Positions 46,973 through 59,392 of a DNA stretch of 64,000 nucleotides are shown one piece after another. The notes beneath the pieces were generated by a model, which saw nothing but the letters and a program-made list of their open reading frames with translations, ran no database searches and was not told the DNA's origin. The stretch is from Blattamonas nauphoetae (lineage: Eukaryota; Preaxostyla; Oxymonadida). Every line of letters begins with the position of its first letter. Positions within the stretch are counted from its first letter, which is position 1. The stretch is taken from the NCBI GenBank assembly GCA_033064195.1, contig JARBJD010000171.1, forward strand, positions 92,936 through 156,935. The letters are read 5' to 3'. Made by a program: the position numbers and the translations under genes.

Positions 46973-48402
46973 GGATCATTCTCTGTACGTAATCACTTCA
47001 AAGCCTCCTTTTTCTTTTCAATGACTGTTGGTGTTTTGAGAGAAAACCTGGGAATAAAGGGTCTGAGATCAAACATGTCCAGATAAAGGTTCAGATCTTT
47101 ACAGAAAATCGCTGATTTTTCTTAACTCAAAATGTTGCTGCAAATCGTCACTACACTCATCTCATCCATATTTGCCGAACCAGAATTCGTTCAGATTAAC
47201 GGACTTGGCCATTCAGCTCAGGAATGGAAATCAAGAATCATCTACCAAATCCTCACGGATCGAATCCTGGGATCGGCAATTCTTTTTCCAGAATGGATGA
47301 AAAAACTTCGTGTTTGTTCTTTTTTTGGTGCTCTTCGAGTATTTATGATTGGATGATCCGGTTTAGTCCATCGAACGGAATTTTCCGTTCTGTGAGTTGG
47401 ATCCTCCCAAATCCATATTCGATTGAACCGCTTTTCAACGACCTCTGCTGTTTATCGCGTTTTTGATGACATATCCGTAGTAGATGATAATTACCGTTTT
47501 ATTCTCATCGGTTCGGTTTCATTTTTCTCGTCTCAATTCATGATCTCATATTCCTTCTTGTACTCGACTGATATGGCACTCGATTTGATACTCTCAGATC
47601 TCCAAATCTCGACAGAAATGGATTTCTTTTTTCGCCAGAACAATACTTCTTGCAGCGTTACAGGTTCGTCACACTCAATCAGAATCGTTTCAGATTGAAA
47701 ACTGTTTCTCTTTCTCCACACTCACTCTCAAACCAGATGACTTGAACAATCTCCGTCTCGTTTGTCTTCTTATCAGCCTTGTGAACGTCCAACACTTCAG
47801 AGTTCATGATCTCTTGATACCTACACGTTTCTGTTTCGGAACGGCCAAGAAAGACGAAGATCGTCTACAAGATCACATTTACGACATCGGAGACACAACT
47901 CGTTATGATTAAGATCGAGGTAGTGGAGAGACAGAAGCAGAAGTCGAAGCGACGAGCCTGTGTCATGAAGATAGAAGGGAAGCACAAATAAAGCTCGATG
48001 CCGTGAGCCTTCCAGTGACCATTGAAGTTTTTTCGAGATGAATATGTGTTTGTGTGACGTTCAGGGGGAGGACCATCAGACCACACACATCAATATCCCC
48101 GTTCACGTTCACCGGAATGGAGGATGTGCTTCTGGAACTGGTTCATATCAACCAAAATTTGATCATTGAACGAGATCGCTTCTACACGAAGATGCGATTG
48201 CAGCAAATGTTTCAGCACCACCAGCATCTCCCACTGATCTGAAACAACCCCTTGATCCAATAGCTGACCTCGCTAATCTGTCACTCACCCATCTCCGCTC
48301 GTTTTGCAGGACTTCAGTTAACACTTATCACACTCCTCCTTCCAAAATCTCCATGCTGTTTGCCTCAGTCAAATCATGTATTCCGTCATATTTAAGCTCA
48401 TA
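46973..48402. other. Gene-poor stretch with coding remnants
   Basis: The plus strand at 47132..47356 starts like a signal peptide (MLLQIVTTLISSIFA) and contains EWKSRIIYQILTDR, which resembles the beginning of GH13 alpha-amylases, but nothing further of that family follows. A second frame begins after TTTCAG at about 47694 (IENCFSFSTLTLKPDDLNN) and runs to TAA 47912. No gene model could be built; these may be pseudogene pieces. Confidence 0.3.
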
Positions 48403-49186
48403 GTGGTGTTAGAAACCCGCACGCGTTCAGAAACCCGCAACGGGGGTCCAAAAAACCGCAACCGAACGATCTTCATCATAATCTCACTCTTTCACCATTT
48501 GTTCACATTATCCTCTATTTTTCTCACATTTTCGAAAAAATCTATCGAAAACAGTCGTGAAGTGACGTAATTGAATCTGACCTTTTCGAGACTCTGCTTT
48601 GTCATCAAATACTACTCTGTTCTGGCTTTCTTGTTGGGTACGTTGTTGTGAGCTTCAAAAAACATTGTCTCAGTGATCGGATTCATTTTCTTCTCTTCTA
48701 TTCTTCATTTGAATGCACAATCATCGATGTCACTGTCCTTTTGTCTTCTTGACGTAAATCTCTGTACGATTCAAGATATTATCTCCTTCTTCGAATGTAC
48801 TATCTATCGGATAATCACAGGTATGATTTCAAGAAAGAGACATCCTTCATTGTTGACATTTTGTGATTCATCCATGAATCGCTGAATCTCACTCCCAATG
48901 GTCGGATGGATTTGAAAAACATTTGGATTTGAGAATTGACACTTGTTTTGTGGCTGAAAGACATGCAGTGAGTCATGGGCTTGGAAACATCAAATTGTGT
49001 TTGAATCATGGCCCATTTATGTGAAAGTCACTTTTCACGAACGTGTTTTTCTTTTTCACTTCTTCCTAAAAACTTCTTAATTACTTCTGTAGAGGACATT
49101 AGAAAAACAGAATAATTCATGAATGAAGTGGCGGTTTTATCACGCTGGTTGCGGGTTTATGAACCAGAGCGGGTTTCTAACACCAC
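48403..49186. mobile_element. 784-bp element with imperfect TIRs and TA duplication
   Basis: The left end GTGGTGTTAGAAACCCGC is matched by its inverted copy at the right end, and the similarity continues imperfectly for about 60 bp with a repeated AACCCGC motif. TA flanks both ends (48401..48402 and 49187..49188). The interior has no transposase. It looks like a non-autonomous cut-and-paste element older than the two at 35.7 and 37.7 kb. Confidence 0.7.
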
Positions 49187-49188
49187 TA

Positions 49189-51600
49189 TCATTGTTTTCA
49201 ATGTCGTGTCCTTCTGTCTCCTTATCACACACAGGAATCGTGAATCAGCTGACCGAACAGCAGCGGCAGTTTTGAGCGAATATTCCTTCCAAAATGAATG
49301 TGTCCATTTTCCACGAAGGACAGGATGTGAAATGTGAGTTATCTTGAGTCCACCAACTTCGTTCTCGATTCACTCACAATTTTTCGTTGTCCTGTCTTTC
49401 TTCATCGTTACTCTTCTAACCATCAATTCGCAGAACATTTTTTTCATTCTTCCTTTCTCCCCTTTGAAGATTATTTTGTTCGTTTTTCTGGAACAGTCCT
49501 CTTATCACGTGCGAAGTTTGGGTGAAAGAAATCCTCGTGTGAAAATCGGGCATCATGGACTATCTCTTCTATTCTCCACTCCTAGTCTGAAGATCTCAAC
49601 CTCAACTCACTTGATGCTTGGTGCCTTCCAAAAGTGAATGCGTCAGATCGTCTCACACACATCACTGTCTCCACTGATGCACCGGGCTTCAAAGCGAGAT
49701 TCTCTCTCAACTCAGTCTCCACATATTCGTTCCTTTTAAAAATCTTCAAGAATTGCAACCGAACATAAGTTATTCTTACGATTTATGCCGAAATGACCTC
49801 CCACACAGTGAACATCGTTTTAGTACGACTCTATCTCTGAGAATGATCGCAAACGAGTATCTTTCGACCAGTGGGTGAATAGTCTCCGAGAGATTCATAC
49901 TCGTACTCATTTTCATTCCACAGGACAGCTCGCCCAAACAAATGATGGAATACAACTCTCACGTCCTACCAATTGTTCCAAGCGGTGAATTGAGAAATGA
50001 TCGACGTGATCACTGTCATCTACTCTCCACAAGTTCTCCGCTCTATTGCCATCCCACTTGACATTTCCTCTACCCAAGTTGTTATCACATGCCTAATCAA
50101 CACCGGTAATAACACAATGGGTCTTTCGGTGTCGTTCAGTCTCCACATCTCAAATGAGACGCCAATAAGGCAGATACTTCACTATTCCCGCAAAACACTG
50201 TTGACACGCAAATGTCCTTTCCACAATTCATTGTTCTAAATCAGATCTAATGAGAGAGTCAGGAAATGCTGGACAAAACAGCAACAATGGCCAAATTTGA
50301 TTCGAGAACCACTCTTGCATTACTGGAACTAAAGAATTAGAAAACCAATCGTCTTGACAATATTGTTGAATACACAACTCCCATTCACTTCAAGTTCAGT
50401 CTCAAGAACAGTGATAAACGTCAGATCGAAGAGGACTCTTTATGAACAGTGTACGGTGTCAAACCTGGGGGCTTTTCACGTCAGTAAAATTGATCCCTCA
50501 AGCTTCTGTTTTGAAACTTCTTGATGACTTTTGGTCTCTGTTCCAATCTACCAGCAGTTTCTCCTTCACTGGACCTTTGGCAAATCGAGCCCATCGTTTC
50601 GCAACACAGCGAACTTTTTCGAAATGAAAAAATTATGGGTGGAAGATCAACCAGATCTGGACACAGAGTTGATAGTGGAGCTAAATAGAGGCGGTACTGA
50701 TTCTTGGACATGATAATATCCTCGTGACACAATTATCAGCTCTTTCCAGATTCAGTTGTTCCGTTTTAATTCACACTCATCCAAATCCTTTGCTCGAGAT
50801 GACAAATACATCAAAATTTCACCCTTTCGTTCTTTCTGAGGTTTCTCTTCCACATATCGATGGTGAGTGGTTGTATCGTGGCGAGTATCAGGGTTCTGAT
50901 CGGTGTTAATCTTGGTGTGGTTTCTGGCAACTCGTCATGTTACATGCTAACTTTGACAACTTTCCTTGAAGGAAAAACATCAGTTCATGTTGATGAGAAG
51001 AGGTGAATCTTTATCAGCGAATTTTGGGAAGATTCCCACCTCTGTTCAGAATAGAGCGAGATCTCACGACATTGCAGAGAATACTAGTGATAGCTTCAAA
51101 ATGGATACTAGCAAGTATTTGATTGTGAAAAAATGTGATCACACGGCCAAAATTTGTCGAGAACACGATATGACGAGAGTTGAATTTTGACCATTGATTT
51201 GTGATAGCTTCAGGAAGATTGGAACCTGTTTTCTACTGTAAATTATCATGTAGTCCAAGAAAGTAAGGTGAAGAGAAAAAAAATATACCAAAAACACGGC
51301 CAAGTTGCCTGTACACTTCGTGATTGGGGATCGAGGTGGCGAACAGCACTTGATGAAAATTGTGGACGCAAATCTGGTTCAGCAGCAACGAGTCCAAATT
51401 GAAAGCGGTTGCGACATTTTTTGATGAGAATGTCGACTTGATCCATCTTGAATGTCGACTTCGTTTTAAAACAAATCATTGTTTACTGTAGTTGGATCCA
51501 AAGAGAAACAACGACAGGAATGGCTGAGGATAGAGCATTCATTGTCTTCAATGAAGTGAGAATTGGATGAAAATAGCGAGCGGCGATGACCTCGTTTTGA
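49189..51600. other. Gene-poor stretch, short frames only
   Basis: Several short plus-strand frames have coding flavour (for example NDLPHSEHRFSTTLSLRM near 49.8 kb) but with stops between them. They are probably remnants of one or more decayed genes. No family recognised. Confidence 0.3.
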
Positions 51601-51608
51601 AATGATGG

Positions 51609-51680
51609 GACCGTTTCAAAATCGATTGGACTGCTTCGAAACGATTGTACTGTTTCGAAACGATTCGGTCATTTCGCAAA
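51609..51680. repeat. Short tandem repeat, about 19-20 bp unit
   Basis: Three to four degenerate copies of a unit close to GACTGTTTCGAAACGATTG. Confidence 0.6.
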
Positions 51681-53000
51681 ACACAACCCGGAAGTTTTAG
51701 CGTGTTGAATTTTGAAACTATAGACTCGTTTCAACAACGGTCCACTCTTCATCATTCCTTCTATTCCGAAAGTTTCGGGTTTTTCGTAACATCTGCGTGG
51801 ACATTGTTCCCTGAAGCCTTTGGTGAGGTTTTCAAAAGATGGAGAGTTGTTGTCCATAGCTCGTGAAGAGGGTGCGAAGAGAGTGTTGAGTATGGAGTTG
51901 GTGAGGAGAGGGCTGAAGAACGATATTTGTTCAGAAGGCGAGATGGGTGGTTGATGGTGCCGGACTGTTTATGTAAAACGAGAGAAAAGATGATGAAATG
52001 GGATGTGAGCAAACCTTCCTCTGCAATAGCTGAGAGCATTGCGACAACAGCAGGGTCATATCGGATGAGTGGAGTTTCTGATGAGGAGAAGAGACGGTAG
52101 ATGCTGGGGACGTGGCAGATGAGGAGGATGAGGTGGAGGTTGGATCCTGAAAATTATTGGATTGGTGAAGGAAATAAAAAGAGATAAACGGGATATGATC
52201 AGCGTATGATGGAAGGCAACGATTCATGTGATGTCCTGACGAACGTCGGAGCTTGGGTAGGAAGATGAGGACTGGGTGAGTGTTCGAGATTCAGTGGGAG
52301 TTGATCGATGGAATAGTTGAGAACATCAAGGCAACATGATGCGAATCGAGTTGTATTGTCAATTGAAAAGCCAGCTAAGCTATCGATTGGAGTAAAAAGG
52401 GGAGATTAGAGGAACAGAAGGAATGAAGTCAATGAAGGTCTTTGGACGAGAAATTCATTCTCATACCGAAGATTCTTCGGTATGAGAATAGTGCGAGTGC
52501 TGATTTGATGAGTGTCGGATGGTTTTAAAGCTGTTTTCAACATGACATGATGGATGGAAGGGATTCCGTTGAAAATGAGGGAGCTTCCAAAAGAAAAGAA
52601 TAAATATGAACAATATCGAGAAGACAGACTGGAATGAGTCGTATACGTGTGACAGTCATCGGTAATAGGGTAAATTGCTGCCGGGTGGTGCGGAGGCTGA
52701 GGAGGGCATCTGAATGTAATTCGATGAAGTGTTTGACACGTCTTTTGAACTTGGGCGGTTCGAACATAACTTGACGAATGTGATTTGTGTCAAGTGAGTC
52801 GTCTTGCCAACGATCTCATGCAATCTGAACTTCAAAAGAGAGAAAGACAGGAGATCATCAAGGGAATTGTCAGACATGGTGAAACTTGCCCAACCTGAGC
52901 TGACGATTTGATAACAATTGAAGAAAAAATGATTGTATTGATCTTCCGACGAACAGGTTGGAGAATCGAAGAGACTTGGGGACTGCAAATTTGTTCAGCT
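51660..53000 (-). pseudogene. Remnant of a gene related to the 29.5-kb gene
   Basis: The minus-strand piece FEPPKFKRRVKHFIE near 52.75 kb matches FDPPEFKRREKHFIE at 29.55 kb on the plus strand, with similar flanking nucleotides. Further pieces on the minus strand look like exons (LICHVPSIYRLFSSSE, ending GAGGAAG before GTTTGC at about 52.01 kb; then ISFFSPLLTNSILNTLF). Stops and frame changes prevent one model. Some breaks could be introns; decay of a duplicate is the simpler reading. Confidence 0.45.
52457..52489. repeat. Perfect 16-bp-arm palindrome
   Basis: Arms ATTCTCATACCGAAGA and their exact inverted complement are separated by one base. It would form a strong hairpin. It lies in decayed coding sequence; no terminator role is implied. 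Confidence 0.85.
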
Positions 53001-54477
53001 GTTTTGTTTCTCCCGTCGATACAATCCGATTCAAAGTCACGAACATCAGGAGCAATTTCATTGCCTTCATCATGTACTTATAAATCTTCACGAATGGACT
53101 GATCTTCACACAAAAAGTCAGAAAGAGCTGGATGATACAATATAAATGGAATGAAGGAGAGAAAATGTGATGAGAGAGGAAATGCGAGAAAACTCGAAAG
53201 ATCATGGTACAAAACAGACCGCCGAGATGAACAATCCATTTGATTTTTGTAGAAACTATGGGTCGATCGTCAATCCAACTTCATTTCGTCAGACTTCAAC
53301 ATGGTTGAAAATATCACCAACAACACCCCATCCATCTTACTACACAAATTTCTTGCACTCTCATAACCAATACATTCCGTACCACACTGTGGCAAGTCAA
53401 TTTGACCTTCGATATAAGCTGGGTCACCAAAGCCATAAGAACGCTGGTAGGTGTCGGCGCAAAACCAAAAACTTCATCAACACAGAATACGAAACAAAAG
53501 GTCCATTGATCCCCACAAGACACGTCAACCCGACAAGTCACAACATCATTTGAGTTCGAAACGAAGACTACTCCAGAATTCATCCTCCAAGACGAAAGGA
53601 CGACACTTCCCTAGTCAGCTCAATTGGTCTAACGCCCCACATATGCAAAAATTGTGAGTCTCAGTGCTTCTCCATCAACCCACGGTTGCCGAAGGCAGCA
53701 GTGGATGCTCCAAGTGCAATCAGAGAAAAAACTACAATTCTTGATGATCTTGAATCACTTGACGAATAGTGTGAGACATTCATTCTTTCAATCTCACTTA
53801 GACTCTCATGCCCTCACTTTTCCTTCAACACCTCCAATTGTCCTCCTGAAGTGAAGATAGTGGTAACAACGGATCAACAATTCGAATCAACTGCTTCTCA
53901 TCGCAAATTGCACTTCCAATATCCAACTAGTATTTTTACAAGTCTTTGCCTTTCACCACGAACGTCAACCACAGTATGTCGTTCACGACTTGCCATATTT
54001 CATCTTCCAACTTGTCATCCTGACATCCTAGCAATTCTCTGATCTCTTCACTCTCCACTGCTTCACTTCTCCCTTCTTCAGAACCGAAGCAATTATTTCT
54101 TTCTTCCCCAACTCATGGTGATCATCCGAGGACTTCTGATTGTTCATCAGATCAAAGAACAATTCTTGTACTGTATCCTCGTCTCCACAGCTCAACATGC
54201 ATACCACTCGTTTGGCCAGAATCATCCCACTCCGCTCCTCCGACAGGTCAGTGAGGGGTCTGGATACGTTCTGATTCCTGACTGAGGATTCAAATAATGG
54301 ACCACATCGTGATCATTGAGGCAGAACAGTTCGCCTCCGAACACGACCCTCTCAGAGAAAGAGGTCAATACTGTGATTTTACGGAGTTAACGACAAGAAT
54401 GTGATCTCAACAGATTTCTTTCGTTTCGAAGTGAAAATAAACTTTTCTATGAACAGTCAACTGTCGACACATTCAAA
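53001..54477. other. Gene-poor stretch left of the MULE transposase
   Basis: Short frames only. It may include the 3' end and terminal repeat of the MULE, but no matching terminal inverted repeat was found by eye. Confidence 0.3.
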
Positions 54478-56292
54478 CTAGTCAATTATCAAACCTCCGA
54501 CGACCGTTACCTGTTGTGCTCTCTTCTTCTTGGGTGTTGGTTTCCCTCTCTTCGAGAGCTTGATGACCTCTTCCGCCCAGGGTGATAGAGCTCTGAGTGT
54601 GTCACGTGCGGTACCTTTCTGCTTACCTTTTGAACGATCAGAAGGAAATTTTGCGTCTCTCAGAAGGACCATTCTCGTTCCTTCACCGATGCGCCTGTCC
54701 CATCCGCTTTGTTGGAATGGAATGTGTTTGTCTTCACGACCATACAGTCGCCAAGCGGGGTGAATAATGGACAACGGGATAGGTTGTTGATTTGTGACGA
54801 ATTCTGCTAGAACGTGGGAACAGGGCATGAGCATGGTTGTGGTTGTAATGTTGCGACATGGATGAGCTCGTCTGTCAGCAGACAGCTGCTCAAATAGGAA
54901 TTGAATCCCAGGGAAGGACACAGTCTTCCATAGTTGAGCGAGTGGTATGGACATTTTCAGATTGTTAATTCTTTGACTTTGTTGCAGTTTGATTCGACAG
55001 CTTAGGTATCCCTTTTGTGACTGATCAAAACGGACAAGTCTCTTCAAAGTCTCAGAGAGTCGAACGTTACAACTACAGAGCGTGTTTTTGAGTGCACTGT
55101 GCAAGCCTTCCACAGGCGATGAGACCAAGATGCCAAGGTGTGGAACAGTATTGACGAAGCAAGAGATGAATGATTGCTCTTTTGGAAACCACTGATGCTC
55201 CAGATAGGTCATGATCGGACCCCAATCTTCTGTGTTGAACTTTGCTATGAATGCGGATTTGGTTGTGGGATATGTCGTCACATCGTCATGGTCGACAAAT
55301 GTCATCCACTCTTTCATAAACTCATGGGTTTGTCTTTCCGTGTCCTCATCTGTTCCAAGGTGAGATCGAACATGTCCCTCGACATTTCGCTGAATGTGCC
55401 AGCGACAAAGGATATGTTTTATCTCTGGGCAAGTCGATTTCAAAGCTGCGGCAACAGCAGCATCTGCATCAGTTACAAACGCAGCGGTATTGTCCAATCC
55501 ACCCATTCGAAGTTTCAACTGTTGAAGGACCCATTCGTAATCTTGAGTTGTCTCCGTTTGAATCAGAACATAGGCTATACCAAAATACAAACCAACGGAG
55601 TGCTTTCCCACGATCTGGATCAGATGGTAACCCGGCTTGTTCGAATTGTAAGTGGCGTCCATGAGGACCACTGTGGGGAACTGTTGATAGAGCTTGACCG
55701 AAGTTCCTGATGTGATGAAGACTGCCGTGACTGTCCCCTTCTCATTTATGCGAAAGTCTGTTTCATATCCCTTTTGGGATAGCATTTCATGTATTGAGCA
55801 TGGTGTGTTTCCTCCATCGTTTACTTTTCTAAAAGCGCTCTGAAGGTAGTATATATCCTCAATTCTCGCTTTTGAGCCTGGATTCTGTTTGAGAGAGGCA
55901 AGGATGTTGGATGATTTGACTCCCACCTTGATCAGTGGGAGGATTGATTCAATGTCGTTGTCTGACAATCGATAGGCTTTGATTTGATTTGTGTCGAGTG
56001 GAGGATGGTTGTGTTCTCTCTGATTCCATCTCATTGTCCACATGTCAGTTTTTATTGAGTAATTAAAATTGAGACCACACATACAACCTTGATCGAGCGT
56101 GGTTGTCAGCGGACGCTGTTCTGCCTTTTTGACCTGTTTCCGAGGATGGGCGGTGCACCAATAATGAACATGAGCTTGTGGTTTGGAGGACTTTACGCTG
56201 AAAAACATGTGGTGTGTTGTCGCCACTTCTTTGATAAATGATTGGATTTCCTCATGATTTTTGAAGTAGAGCTCAGTCCGAAATGCTTCCAT
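54478..56292 (-). CDS. Mutator-like (MULE) transposase with FAR1/WRKY-GCM1-type zinc finger
   Basis: ATG 56292 gives 604 aa; the frame is open upstream but without ATG. The N-terminus has a zinc-binding WRKY-GCM1/FAR1 pattern: Cys 46 (YWCTAH), Cys 70 and 72 (GCMCG), His 94 and 96 (EHNHPP). The catalytic core of MULE transposases follows: VVLMDATYN (Asp 212), VTDADAAVAAALKSTCP (Asp 275), HILCRWHIQRN, and PVEGLHSALK (Glu 395), consistent with a DDE triad. A weak SWIM-like Cys/His cluster is near the C-terminus (HPCRN, then MPCSHVLAEF). The protein binds its terminal repeats and catalyses cut-and-paste transposition in the nucleus. The frame is intact, so it may be active or recently so. No terminal repeats or target duplication were identified. 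It is the immediate left neighbour of the viral block. Confidence 0.85.
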   Translation of the reverse strand: MEAFRTELYFKNHEEIQSFIKEVATTHHMFFSVKSSKPQAHVHYWCTAHPRKQVKKAEQRPLTTTLDQGCMCGLNFNYSIKTDMWTMRWNQREHNHPPLDTNQIKAYRLSDNDIESILPLIKVGVKSSNILASLKQNPGSKARIEDIYYLQSAFRKVNDGGNTPCSIHEMLSQKGYETDFRINEKGTVTAVFITSGTSVKLYQQFPTVVLMDATYNSNKPGYHLIQIVGKHSVGLYFGIAYVLIQTETTQDYEWVLQQLKLRMGGLDNTAAFVTDADAAVAAALKSTCPEIKHILCRWHIQRNVEGHVRSHLGTDEDTERQTHEFMKEWMTFVDHDDVTTYPTTKSAFIAKFNTEDWGPIMTYLEHQWFPKEQSFISCFVNTVPHLGILVSSPVEGLHSALKNTLCSCNVRLSETLKRLVRFDQSQKGYLSCRIKLQQSQRINNLKMSIPLAQLWKTVSFPGIQFLFEQLSADRRAHPCRNITTTTMLMPCSHVLAEFVTNQQPIPLSIIHPAWRLYGREDKHIPFQQSGWDRRIGEGTRMVLLRDAKFPSDRSKGKQKGTARDTLRALSPWAEEVIKLSKRGKPTPKKKRAQQVTVVGGLIID

Positions 56293-56879
56293 GGTCTGAT
56301 TCGCTGGCAGTAGTATAGTAGACGATTTGGGAACCAGATTGAAATAGTCGTTGAAAACCAAAGTTGAAAGTCAATTCCGATTGACCATTTCTAAATCTTG
56401 TATTAAAAGGAATTTGGGACATTTCAATGATGCCAATATTTGACCTAAATTCCAGAAATATGTCCAATATTTCGACCTCATTTTAAGCGTCAATTGTGAA
56501 GCAAATTTTTGATACTTTCCAAAAATGTTGTCACTTTTTTCGATGTTTTTTCACTTTTGAACTCGAACACAGTGAATCCAACTTGAGAACCACTTCGAAA
56601 AAAATCGAAAATAATTCTAAAATGTCGGGGACGATGTGAGTCGTCGATCAAAACAATCCTGATGAAAATCGGTTGAGAATTCGTGGAGCTACGTACCGAA
56701 CTGTGGTCGAAAAAGTGACCAAAAAGTCGATTTTCAGAACTTGCTTAAAACTGCTGCTATATGGCTCAAATACACCTGAAACACCTTCTAAAATTACAAA
56801 ATCGATTTCAGAAGGTGAAATTCGCGATAAAAAACACTTTTGGGATTTTTGGTTAGATCAAGGCCGGATCGGGATTTTT

Positions 56880-59390
56880 CTTGATCAACCCACATTCCAT
56901 TTTTCGAGTTTCTCCGAATTTTAAAAAAAATGTATGCGCTTTCAGCACTTCACTTTTTAGGATCACTTTTGCCTCCTATTTGCGTTTTTACACTTCATTT
57001 CGCTCGGAGTCGCCTTTTGGTGACACTTTTCAACCTCACTTTTTCACGTCATCTTTCACCACTTTTTTCGTCAGTTTTCGTTTTTTACGTTAGATTTTTC
57101 AAAATCTTCACATTTGCGTCCTTCCGACGCTTTTCCTAGGTTCCCGATCACCTCACCTTCATAGTCCTCTTTTTTTGAACGCACCTTTTTTGCACCACAT
57201 TTTCACCAACTTTTCACTCATATCGATTTTTGCCCCGATTTTCTCACATCACATCTTCTTTCTCACCTTTCGAGGAGGGAGTACTGAATTTTCGCGACAC
57301 TTTTAACGACTAGTTTTTTCATAATGTTGGTTTTATGTGTTTTTCCATCATACCGTTTGTCTAAGCTTAAACAACTTCAACACCTTTCATCTCTCATTTC
57401 ACTTTCCACGTTTCACATTTCAGGTATTCAACTCTCCTCTTCATTCCCCTCATTTTACAACCCATTTTTCAGTCATTCACACTTCACGAGCACATCACAA
57501 TACTTCATTTTTCGTCGACTTTTTCTCTTAATTAGACCAAATGAAGGTGAATGAAGCTAAAATGAAGTGGGCAAGTATGATAGTGAATGGTGAAATGGAA
57601 ATAGTGAAAATGGTGGGTAAGTATTGAGATTTACGAACGTGTTCAGACAAATTTCACAAAAAAAGAGTACTAAAATGTAAATGAAGTGAGAATGAAACGA
57701 TAAGGTGAAGTGACGTACCAGATATGCACGATCACGCTCCTTCGCGTTCCGTTGGTACACCACTTCACCTTATGAACGGGTTCGTCAAAATTTCACAAAC
57801 AAAGAGAAAAAAAGAGTGATTGAAGTGGGAATGAGACGATAAAACAAACTCATGTACCAGATCTGAACGATCTTTGTTGTTCGCGTTTCATTGGTACACC
57901 ACTTCACTTTATGAACGGGTTTGGCAAAAATGTTTCTAATTAGAGTAAAATTGTGAAGTGAAACATTGTTAGCAACGATAAAGTGAAGTGACGTACCAGA
58001 TCTCTCCAATCATTGTTTTTCTCACTTCGTTGGTACACCACTTCACCTTATGAACGCGTTCAACAAAATTTCAGAAAACAAGAGGAATTAAGAGTGAGTG
58101 AAGTGAAAACTAAACGATAAAACACATTCATGTACCAGATCTCACCGATCATTTCAGATTGAATCTCGTTGGTACACCACTTTGTTTTATGAAAAATTAG
58201 AGCAAAAATGTCAATAAAGAGATCAAAATTGTGAAGTGAAACAATGTTTGAAGTGATAAAACACATTCATGTACCAGATCTCACAGTTCATTTTTATCTT
58301 GACGATCAAACATTTTTAGTTCTGTGTTCTACCTTGTTTTGATCAAAAAAGAGAATTGAAATCAAATAGTTGTGAAATGAAACGATAAGGTGAAGTGGTG
58401 TACCTGATCTGGATGATCACTTCAGATCGCGTTTTGTTGGTACACCGTTGTGTTTTAGAAAAAATGAAGAGCACAAATCGAAGAGTGGTGAAGTGTAAAA
58501 AGTGAAATGAAAGTTGAATGAAAGTAAAACAAAGTGGTGTACCAACGCATACAATTTTATCGATGAATCCCGAAGTTTCTCGAAGAAAGATGAAGATCCA
58601 AATTTTGTTCACGTCATTTTAATTTTTAATTTTTGAAAAAAGTGAGAGACAATGAGAAAAAACTGACAATGAAGTGAAAATGAGAGTATAAAGTGAAGTG
58701 GTGTACCAAAACAGAGAACAACAAAAGTGAAGTGAAAATTCTGGTACGTCATTGTGTCTTATAAAGAGATAATACAAAAAAGAGAGCAAACCTGTTTCAA
58801 ATATTCAGTGAACAGCACTTTCTGGTCATAAGACGCAATAGTGTACCTGAGTTTGATGATCACACAGATCGAGTACATGAAGATGTTTTATGAAAAGATG
58901 AATAAAAAAGAAGAGAATACCTGTTTGGTAAATCACGAGAGACATACTTTTAAGCGATAAAACGCATCTGTGTACCTGATCTTCAGGTCCACTTTCGGTT
59001 CGATCAGAGAAGGTACAAAAAAGAGTTTTATGAAAGAATGAATTGAACAAGAGAACAAACCATTTAAGAATAAGTCGGAAACGAAATTCCAGAAGATAAA
59101 ACGAAGTAGTGTACCTGAACGAGAGGAGAAGAAAAAAGTGAATGATCGAGAACGAGAAAGTGATGGCGAAAAAGAAACGAGAACAAATGTGAAAGTAGAA
59201 AGCGTAACACACCTAAATCAAACAGTAAAGAGACGTCAGGAACGAGATGAAAGGATCATGTCCCATTGAAGTACTTTCTCCGATCAAACAAGACTGATCG
59301 AACCCATCGATGACAGAATCGAAGTCTCGGAAGATCTCAAATGATAAAACAACGAATGAAAATTTATTTTTGAATTTTTTAATTTGTATT
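56880..59390. repeat. Strand-asymmetric tract with a 138-bp tandem array
   Basis: From about 56880 to 57540 the plus strand is rich in CACTTTT-type pyrimidine runs; from about 57540 to 59390 it switches to GAAGTGAAA-type purine runs. Within 57.69-59.12 kb a unit of about 138 bp recurs. Anchor GTTGGTACAC (ATTGGTACAC in one unit) starts at 57751, 57891, 58029, 58168 and 58436 (the last gap being two units), and diverged units marked by GTGTACC continue to about 59105. 138 bp equals 46 codons, and short minus-strand frames in successive units repeat KxKWCTNE and IWYM. No promoter or gene could be assigned. Confidence 0.7.
59363..59371 (+). promoter_or_regulatory. Possible viral promoter motif TTTATTTTT
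   Basis: Lies 21 nt upstream of ATG 59393. The same 9-mer precedes the two intact minus-strand viral genes. Confidence 0.35.
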
Positions 59391-59392
59391 AA

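Noticed and set aside
54530..55710. Plus-strand frames opposite the MULE transposase
   Set aside because: Antisense to an intact transposase with a full DDE pattern.
57557..59212. Series of minus-strand frames as separate genes
   Set aside because: They repeat with the 138-bp DNA period and lack independent start contexts; described as a tandem array instead.
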